Notes under the pieces: model-generated
Seen by the model: only the letters and a program-made list of their open reading frames with translations
What the model was told of the DNA's origin: nothing
Database searches by the model: none
Shown: positions 55,492 through 62,408 of the stretch, piece after piece
How positions within the stretch are numbered: position 1 is the stretch's first letter
Layout of the letters: each line of letters begins with the position of its first letter
Made by a program: the position numbers and the translations under genes
Assembly: GCA_963575745.1 (NCBI GenBank)
Contig: CAUYUJ010001381.1
Span: forward strand, 175,469 to 239,468
Length of the DNA stretch: 64,000 bases
Direction: 5' to 3'
Origin: Prorocentrum cordatum
Lineage: Eukaryota > Sar > Dinophyceae > Prorocentrales > Prorocentraceae

Positions 55492-57260
55492 ATGGACCCG
55501 CGTGAGATAGCCGAGCTCGACCAGCGGTTCGCCGAGCTGAAGCGGCAACTGCGAGAGAAGTTCGGCGTGGCAGGGGCTGCCGCGCAGCCCGCAGTCGCGG
55601 CGCCTGAGGGAGACCGCAGTTGCGGAAGCCACGAGCCTGCGCCGCGCGAGGCCCCCCCTTCGTCGGAGGGCTCGTCGTATAGCTCCCCGCGGGACTATCG
55701 GCCGCCGCCGCCGATCAGCACGCTGTCGATCGAGCCGTCTGGTACTGGGAGCCGTGAAGAGGCGCAGTTGCGCAGACCGCAACTGGCTCCCAAGGCAAAA
55801 TGGCGGGCTCGGGCGCCGACGCCGACGAAGGAGCAGGACCAACCAGCAGTGGCGCGAGCCGCCGCCGAGACCGCAGTTGCGGGGGTGGCCGGCGAGCCAG
55901 GTGCCGTGCGCGGCGCCGCTGCGAGCAGCGCGCCCTCGGCCGCGCTTCTCCCAGCCGAGTCCAAACGAGGCGCCCAACCCGAAGACGAGGCCGCCTCCCA
56001 GGAGAAAGCCGCCGAGACAGAACCGCAGTCGCGGGATCGCGCGGGATCGTTGTCATAACCGCAGTTGCGGGAAGATGCGGGAGCACCGCGGAAGAAGCCG
56101 CGGACCAGGAGCCCTCTAGGGAAAACCTATGTTGGGGAACCCACCAAGTGGAACGAAGGATTCCTTCGTACAGCAGACGGCCATCGGGCGCCGTCCACCA
56201 TCGCTTTGGTGTTCAACGTGGTGGTCCTTTCGAAGGCGGCAACAAAGAAAGGTGTCTTCAATTGCATTCTGCACCAAACTGCGGCGGTCATCTTCGTTCT
56301 ATGGGGCCCCGAGATGCTCCGCACGGGGAACGTCGAAGGCGCTTCCGACCTGAGGCACGCCGTCGAAGACGCTTGCAACTTGAAGAACAACAGCGAGGAG
56401 CCTTACTGGACGACGGTTGACCTGTTCAAAGACACAGGCCTGGTGCTCGTGCGCCCGCACATCATCGCAGAGACCGCAGTTGCGGGTCATGTTGTTGGGG
56501 CCGCCCACGCCGTCACGATCCTCCGCTTTCGCCTGAAGGCCTCCGAAATGAATCCTGACGCGGTGGTCCCTTTTGCCGTCGTGTCCAGACGCGCTGTTTG
56601 CGAACCTCTCCAACAGAAGATTACGCAATCAGAACGAGCAGCGTGGGAGGCAAGTTTCTTCAAGGACGCTGTAGCTTCCATCCACAAAAACCATGTCCGG
56701 TTCTTGTGCGGCTTCTTTGACATCCCGCCTGAGCAGTTTCAAGCATTTGGCCGCAGTTGCGGAGCCAGCTACAACTGCCCGATAGGCTGATAGGGGTACT
56801 GTTCAGGGCCGGGCCCGCCCCGTTCGGAGGCCTCAGGGAAGGCAGCCGCGTCGTGCATCCCAATTGCGTCGTCCCCATTGGCCCGTGCGACGTGCGCATT
56901 GCGGACTGCAACGCGGATTCTGCAGGGGGGCCGTGGAAGAACGATCCCCAGTGGCTCCCTGAATGGCTGCATCGAACAAGCGACTCCATCATCTCTCGGC
57001 GATGGGTGCAAACGAAGGACATGCCCAAGTGGGATGATGACCCGAACCGCAGTAGCGGAGTCAGAAGAAAGCTCGGCTTGGCAGCGCCGCCCCCCGTCGG
57101 CAAGGTCATTCAGAAGGAGCTCAACGAGAAGACCTTCACCGCGCACTGGTACGAGGGCTTCCACCAAAACCTCGTCTTCGTCGGGCACGGACGCGCGAGT
57201 CGGGCGAGCAAGCGGAATCAGGAAGAGGCGCGATCTGCCGCAGTTGCGGACAAGCCGTGA
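55492..57260 (+). pseudogene. interrupted gene: three coding segments with one stop and one frame change
   Basis: The ATG at 55492 starts MDPREIAELDQRFAELKRQL, a helical N-terminus, then an Ala/Pro/Glu-rich linker. The frame meets TAA at 56056 and then continues in the same frame as clean protein: KTYVGEPTKWNEGFLRTADG, VFNCILHQTAAVIFVLWGPE, VRFLCGFFDIPPEQFQAF, to a TGA at 56788. From about 56757 another frame carries on: LIGVLFRAGPAPFGGLREGS, VVPIGPCDVRIADCNADSAG, PQWLPEWLHRTSDSIISRRW, GFHQNLVFVGHG, to a TGA at 57258. I read this as one gene of about 590 codons broken by a stop and an indel, or carrying short unrecognised introns. Eight copies of the 12-bp word lie inside it. Function unknown. 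Confidence 0.5.
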
Positions 57261-57945
57261 GTGCGCCAAGACCGATGAGCCGCAGTTGCGGCACAGAGCT
57301 CAGTAATTACTACTGCGCGCCTGCTGCCTGCAGTTGCGGGGTAGGAGACCCCTCCTTAGCGAATAAGTGCCGGTTGCCGCGTAGGATAGCCCGCAGTTGC
57401 GGGGTAGGAGAGCACGCGGTTGCGAACTCGCAGTTCGCAACAAGCGTGCGCGCGCTGGGTCATCGTCATCGTCGTCGTCCGACGTCGTCGTCGTCGTCGC
57501 TGCCGTCGTCGGCATCGGCAGCATCATCATTGGAATCATGATCATCATCATCGTCATCATCATCAGCAACAGCAGCAGCAGCATCAACATCGTCATCGTC
57601 ATCATCATCACCATCATAATCATCATCATCGTCGTCGGTCGTCGTCGTCGTCGTCCTTTCGAGCTTCGAGGTTGCGGCAGTTGATGCTGGGAAGGGCCCC
57701 CCTCCCCTCCTCGTCCTCCGCCAGGCCGCACCCCCCCGCCTTTTCCCTCCTAGCTCTCCTTCCCCTTCCCCTCCTATTCCTCCTCCAGCCTGCCCCCTCC
57801 CTCCTCCAGCCTGCCCCCTCCGAAGCTCTGTTCCGAGATTTTGATTTAAAAGTTGGCCTTCCGTAGTCCGCAGGCACTTCGACCCAGCAGGTCGTTGGGC
57901 TCCTGAGCGACGGACGTCGTGCCATAGTCCGCAATAGCGGGTGCA
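57261..57945. other. leader region of the 807-aa gene
   Basis: It holds 12-bp words at 57280, 57391 and 57929, a perfect 10-bp inverted repeat GTTGCGAACT-CGC-AGTTCGCAAC (57419-57441), a TCG/ATC trinucleotide array (57460-57655) and a CT-rich tract (57700-57832). The ATG of the next gene is at 57946. Confidence 0.65.
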
Positions 57946-60369
57946 ATGAGCGACGCCGTCGGTACAGGTAATGCCGCAGCGGCGGACGCGAAAGCCGCAG
58001 CGGCGGACAAGACAGCCGCAGTTCCAGACGCCACGCAAGGGATCTTTCAGAGGGCCAACGCCTTGAGGTCTCGATTCAGGACAGGGGGCAAGGTGCGCCT
58101 CCCTGTGCTCATGCTCGCCCCGCACACGGGCAACCGAGGCGGGCACTGCCCTCGGCAGGAAAGGGTTCGGGAACTCGCTGTCAAAATCTTCCTGGCTGGA
58201 TTCGCGCAAGCCGAAGCTGACCACGAAGGTGTCTGCGTTCAGATGTACCCAGCAGAAGAGCTGGTGCTGAAACAAAAGCAGGACCCGACTTTCCAGACGT
58301 ACACAGAGTACAATCGGGAAAAAGCGACCGGGCACCTCGCTGCGTGTTTCGACCGCAGTTGCGGAGCTGACGTTGCGTATGGGACCTGTTCGCACTCCCA
58401 CTTGTGCCTCGTGTTGCGGGCAATCGCCCTGGGAGCCAAGTGGCCCGCCCCCCGGGGCATGGAGTTCACGGAGGACGAGCGCGCGAGGCTGCAGCGCGTG
58501 CTCGATAAGGACGGCAATCTCGACATGGCCGCAGTGGCGGCACATGACCCTGTCGCTAAGAACCTCGTGCAGGGGTGTATGCTCATGGAAGTGCTGAGCT
58601 GGAAACTCATGGACGAGGAACCCACTGGTGCTTCGCTCATCAGCCAGTCCCTCAATAAAGGGGCCGACTTCGCGTTGCGAACGACTGAACTCACCGCGCT
58701 CCGTGTCTTGCGCAAGGCTGTTGACGCAGAGCTGCACGCCGCAGTTGCGGACCAGGTTGCCTTTGACAAGGTCAAGCTCTCCGTCACGCACAAACTCGAC
58801 CGAGTCGTTCAGGACCCAGATTTCATTGAGCTGTTCTCGTTCGTTGTTGGGCTCGGGAGTGCAAAAGCGCAGTTCATCCCCTTGCTGCTCCAGTTCTGCG
58901 AGGTCTACGTGAACTCCAAGAGAAGGGCTCGGCTCGGGGCCTTCGGGGTAGCCAGCCAGCTTCCCGACGAAGTGCCGCGGGTCAAGATTGCCGTGCTGAT
59001 GCGATGCTACAGGAACGCGCCTGCGAGGAAGAGGGGCGTTGACACTCCTGCGTGGTGCCCTGATCCAGAACAATCGTGGAAGGCGAAGGAGTTCCGAGAC
59101 TTCCTCATCGACATTAACTCGGCTCTCCGTTTGTACTTGTTCACGCTGAGCAAGGTCATCGACGGCATGGGCCCCGAGAAGGCGATCGAGTTCAAGGCGA
59201 ACTTGCGCATGCTGACCGCGGACGGCTTCATGCAGTACCTGAAGGGCACCACCGTCAAGGAACGAAGTATCCCAGGACATCGTCAGGCGCTCCTCCGCGC
59301 TTGCGCGGAGGCCACGGGGAAGGTGGGGCCGAAGTCCAATCGGGGCGCCCTTGAGAAGGCCCTCGGCGAAGTGGCAGTCGGGGGCGGGAGGCCCGATTGG
59401 TTCGATTTCAACGCGCTGCCGCGCCCAGAACCGAATGAGCCCGCAGCGGCGGGGAAGACAAAGTGTTCCGCAGAGGGGCAGGAGTTGATGCCGAGGGTCA
59501 TTTCCTTTGACCCCACGACGCAACTACCGACGAACCACCGGCACAGCAGGGACACGACGGCCATTCCACGCGGATCCTTCCCTTTGCCAATCGCCGAATG
59601 GAGGCGTTCAGCGGCGGCGAAGGAGCTGGGGCGGGAGCCTGCTTTGGTCAGCGCAGTGTTGCTATGCCTTTGGGCGCGCCACAGGTCCGCAGCTGCGGAA
59701 GCGCAAGTAGAGGTGTTGCAAGACGCTGATACAAACAAACGCACCGTCAAGGCAACCGCTGCAAACGACGCACAATGCATCGAGTTGTGGCCGTGCGTCC
59801 CAAAGGCATCCAAGGTACACGCCGCAAGCATGCACCCCGAGAGGGTGGCCGTGCGAGTCTGGGTGACAGGAGATCCAAATGGAGACACGCCCACGACCTT
59901 CTACTTGCACCCCGAGTTCAAGCCGCCTGCGGACAAGACGCCCGCGGACGTGGCTGACCACGATGCGCGGTTGAGAACATGGAAGTGGGATGCGCAAGAG
60001 ACAATGCACGTCTTCTGGGCAGTCAACAGAGTCACGCAACAGGAGGTCCAGCAGAGAAACAGCCGTGATGAAAGCGCAGTTGCGCGCGTCAACATGGAGC
60101 TCGAGGAGAAAGAGTTGGCGGTGTGCGTGCCTGGGACAGGCGGGCTCGCGCTCGCCGTGAATGTCCCTGTGCTGGTGAATGCGACGGCCGTGGAGCAAGG
60201 AGAAGAGCTCCTGTGGGAGGCGAGACCCAAAGCCGCACCGAAGAAGAAGGCTGCAGAGGAGACGTGGAAGACGGACGCGGCCAAGAGGGCCAAAGGGAAG
60301 CCTTCGGGCCAGCCCGCCCCGAAGAAATCGAAGAAAGGGTTCGACGAATGCGGGGAGATGTCGCTCTAA
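57946..60369 (+). CDS. large uncharacterised protein, 807 aa, complete
   Basis: The ATG at 57946 (GTGCAATGAGC) opens the longest intact normal-composition frame in the window. The N-terminus is Ala-rich (part of it encoded by 12-bp-like words), then VRLPVLMLAPHTGNRGGHCP, LAGFAQAEADHEGVCVQMYP and YGTCSHSHLCLVLRAIALGA, a Cys/His-rich region that could bind metal. A helical middle includes LFSFVVGLGSAKAQFIPLLL and FLIDINSALRLYLFTLSKVI. The C-terminal third includes PTTFYLHPEFK, MHVFWAVNRVTQ and VLVNATAVEQGEELLW, followed by a Lys-rich tail (PKAAPKKKAAEETWK, KKSKKGFDE) like a nuclear signal. I do not recognise the family and assign no activity. No introns. It carries about four in-frame 12-bp words. 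Confidence 0.7.
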   Translation: MSDAVGTGNAAAADAKAAAADKTAAVPDATQGIFQRANALRSRFRTGGKVRLPVLMLAPHTGNRGGHCPRQERVRELAVKIFLAGFAQAEADHEGVCVQMYPAEELVLKQKQDPTFQTYTEYNREKATGHLAACFDRSCGADVAYGTCSHSHLCLVLRAIALGAKWPAPRGMEFTEDERARLQRVLDKDGNLDMAAVAAHDPVAKNLVQGCMLMEVLSWKLMDEEPTGASLISQSLNKGADFALRTTELTALRVLRKAVDAELHAAVADQVAFDKVKLSVTHKLDRVVQDPDFIELFSFVVGLGSAKAQFIPLLLQFCEVYVNSKRRARLGAFGVASQLPDEVPRVKIAVLMRCYRNAPARKRGVDTPAWCPDPEQSWKAKEFRDFLIDINSALRLYLFTLSKVIDGMGPEKAIEFKANLRMLTADGFMQYLKGTTVKERSIPGHRQALLRACAEATGKVGPKSNRGALEKALGEVAVGGGRPDWFDFNALPRPEPNEPAAAGKTKCSAEGQELMPRVISFDPTTQLPTNHRHSRDTTAIPRGSFPLPIAEWRRSAAAKELGREPALVSAVLLCLWARHRSAAAEAQVEVLQDADTNKRTVKATAANDAQCIELWPCVPKASKVHAASMHPERVAVRVWVTGDPNGDTPTTFYLHPEFKPPADKTPADVADHDARLRTWKWDAQETMHVFWAVNRVTQQEVQQRNSRDESAVARVNMELEEKELAVCVPGTGGLALAVNVPVLVNATAVEQGEELLWEARPKAAPKKKAAEETWKTDAAKRAKGKPSGQPAPKKSKKGFDECGEMSL

Positions 60370-60997
60370 GAAGCCGCAGTGGCGGCAGTCAGGGCGGCTT
60401 GCTCGCGTGACCGCAATTGCGGGCAACAGGCCGGAGGGGAGGGCGCAGGCGTGACCGTTGTGGCGGAGCGGTCCTGTAGTTTGCAGTATCGCTGCTTCTG
60501 TTAGGTGTCGCCGCAGTAGCGGATCGCTGACGATCGAGCGCGGAGGTTCGAAACAGAACTCCTCCCTCCCTCCTCCCTCTCCTCCCTCGCCCCTCCTCCA
60601 CTTCCTCCCTCTCTCCTCCTCCTTTCCCTCCCTCCTCCCAAGTTCGAAGCCGACGCTACTCATTCCCTCACTCCCTCCCTCCCTCCCGTCGATGTTCTCC
60701 GCATCCTGCTGCGGCCATCCTGGTGCCGACTCCCCCTCTTGCCAGTTCCCGCGCCGTGTGCGCGGGACCTCCTCGGCAGCTCATCCGGCCCCAAGGCCCT
60801 CGATCGCAGAATGCTTCAAAGCAGTGCCGCGGCACTGCTTTGAAGCATTCTGCGAGCGGGGGCCCTCGAGGGCCTCGCGGGGATCGCAGGGGCCGAGGGA
60901 TTCATTCGTCTCGCCATTTGGCCCAACCGCGCGCGGCCCCACTGCCCGCGCCACCGCCTTGCCCGCAGTTGCGGCTGTGCTCGACGCAGTAGCAAAC
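60370..60997. other. leader region with CT-rich tract
   Basis: 12-bp words at 60374, 60411, 60511 and 60963. A CT-rich tract (60558-60690) is followed by AG words, and a 52-bp palindrome lies at 60804-60855. The frame upstream of 60998 is open but of leader-like composition. Confidence 0.6.
60804..60855. repeat. 52-bp perfect palindrome, copy 2 of the family
   Basis: The left arm is TCGCAGAATGC then TTCAAAGCAGTGCCG; the right arm is its exact reverse complement. The inner TTCAAAGCAGTGCC is shared with 52814-52849, while the outer 11 bp (TCGCAGAATGC) are different but still pair perfectly. Confidence 0.85.
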
Positions 60998-61990
60998 ATG
61001 CCGACTTCGAGCGAATGGAGCCCTGCGTGCGTGGAGAAGGTCTCGTGCATCCGTGGAGGTTGGCTTGCGCAGACCACCCCCATCCCCGAAAAGGATATCA
61101 AGGTGCTCCACGCAGGGCCCCTCGGAGAGATAAGCTTCGTGCACGTGAACGTGCAAGAGCCTTGGTTGCTCAAGGTGTGCGCGAAAGGTAAACCGACCGC
61201 AGGCGCCATGAAGGCGCCCAAGGCTTGGGACGCGCTGAAGAAAGAGCTCGCGAAGCAGGGCGGCGCCGCAGTTGCGGACGACGAGAGCGACGGCGACGCG
61301 GGGGGCGAAGCAGATGATCCCATGTCGGCCCTGGTCAGCTCCTCCAGCGACGCGAAGAAGCTGGCCGCGACCCCGAGCAAGAAGCAGAAGACTGGAACGC
61401 GTTCGGCGAGTACTGGCCTGCTGAGGGGAGAGGCCACGGAGTCGGCCACTGCCACTGTGCACTCCGTACAGATGCCCGCCAAGAGCCGCTTGAAGCATCC
61501 TGGCGACAAGGCCATTCGACACGTGCGGGCGGCCAGCTTCAAGCGGAGGAAGTTGTGGCTCGACTCTGCAGACCTTGGGTGGCTGATCGAGATGATCGTG
61601 GACGACGCGAGCCTCGGCGGTGTCCCCGACATCGACGACGGCGACAAGGGCGAGACCGCAGTGGCGGACGCAGAATGGGCAACGGCGGTTGACCCTGACA
61701 CCCCGCTGGCGAAGCACAGGGAGCTCGGCCCCCCCATGGCACAGGGGGGCGGGTCTGGCTTCACCGTCGTTTGGGACTTCAAGGGCGCTTGGGTCGCGAC
61801 GATCGCGCCAGAGTGTGCCAACAAGGGCAAAACGATCGAGATGGATGTGAAGAAACTTACCAGGAAGAAGTGGCAGTCGGCGCAGTCGTCGAAGGGCTAT
61901 GACTACGAGTGGGAGGGCATGACGCAGCAACAGCGCAAGCAAGCGGCTCTGGATTACCTCGAGCTCCAAGTCCCCAATCTGTTCGACTGA
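60998..61990 (+). CDS. uncharacterised protein, 330 aa
   Basis: The ATG at 60998 (AAACATGCC) starts MPTSSEWSPACVEKVSCIRG. It is followed by a compact N-terminal region (IKVLHAGPLGEISFVHVNVQ, PWLLKVCAKG), an acidic linker (DDESDGDAGGEADDP), a basic patch (KKQKTG) and a second part with SFKRRKLWLDSADLGWLIEM, VVWDFKGAWVATIAPECANK and YDYEWEGMTQQQRKQAALDY. It ends LFD and TGA. The basic and acidic patches suggest a nuclear protein. 12-bp words inside the frame give AAVAD and TAVAD. Not recognised. Intronless, same strand as its neighbours, with about 630 bp to the gene before and 420 bp to the gene after. Confidence 0.65.
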   Translation: MPTSSEWSPACVEKVSCIRGGWLAQTTPIPEKDIKVLHAGPLGEISFVHVNVQEPWLLKVCAKGKPTAGAMKAPKAWDALKKELAKQGGAAVADDESDGDAGGEADDPMSALVSSSSDAKKLAATPSKKQKTGTRSASTGLLRGEATESATATVHSVQMPAKSRLKHPGDKAIRHVRAASFKRRKLWLDSADLGWLIEMIVDDASLGGVPDIDDGDKGETAVADAEWATAVDPDTPLAKHRELGPPMAQGGGSGFTVVWDFKGAWVATIAPECANKGKTIEMDVKKLTRKKWQSAQSSKGYDYEWEGMTQQQRKQAALDYLELQVPNLFD

Positions 61991-62408
61991 GGCCCGAGGC
62001 CGCATGGCCCGCAGTTGCCGTGGGGCTACTGAGTGCCCGCAGTTGCGGGGCGGCTGGGCGCGAGTGGAGACGCGGAGGGCGAGGCGGTGTGAGGAGGCAG
62101 GCGGAAGGCGAAGGGGCGCCGTCGCGTTTTTGTTTAGGGTGTTCCACGGGTGCGCGCCTAAGTGCGCCAACTTGCGCGGGCGAGCGTGTTTCTTAGAGAA
62201 GCATTGAGTGAAGCATCGAGACCCTGTGCGCGCGATGATTGGGGCTTCCGCGCGGGCGTACTTTAACAGTAATTAGCTCCTCCCTCCTCCCCTCCTTCTT
62301 CGCCCCTCCGCATCGTCTGCAGTTGCTCCTCCCTCCTCTCCTCCCTCTTCCTAGTTCTGTATCCCGCAGCCGTGTGCCCCGCCCGAGTCGTTCGCCACGC
62401 GACCGCGC
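61991..62408. other. leader region with CT-rich tract
   Basis: 12-bp word at 62037 and a degenerate one at 62010. The CT-rich tract (62275-62353) ends CTTCCTAG, an acceptor-like sequence 56 bp before the ATG at 62409. Confidence 0.6.

Noticed and set aside
55061-55510. 149-codon frame from an ATG at 55061 as a gene
   Set aside because: Ser/Pro/Val low-complexity composition follows the CT-rich repeats of the leader, and it overlaps the start of the next gene in another frame.
57466-59523. 685-codon minus-strand frame
   Set aside because: It is the antisense shadow of the 807-aa plus-strand gene, whose sense reading has far better composition.
60902-62170. 422-codon minus-strand frame
   Set aside because: Antisense shadow of the 330-aa plus-strand gene.
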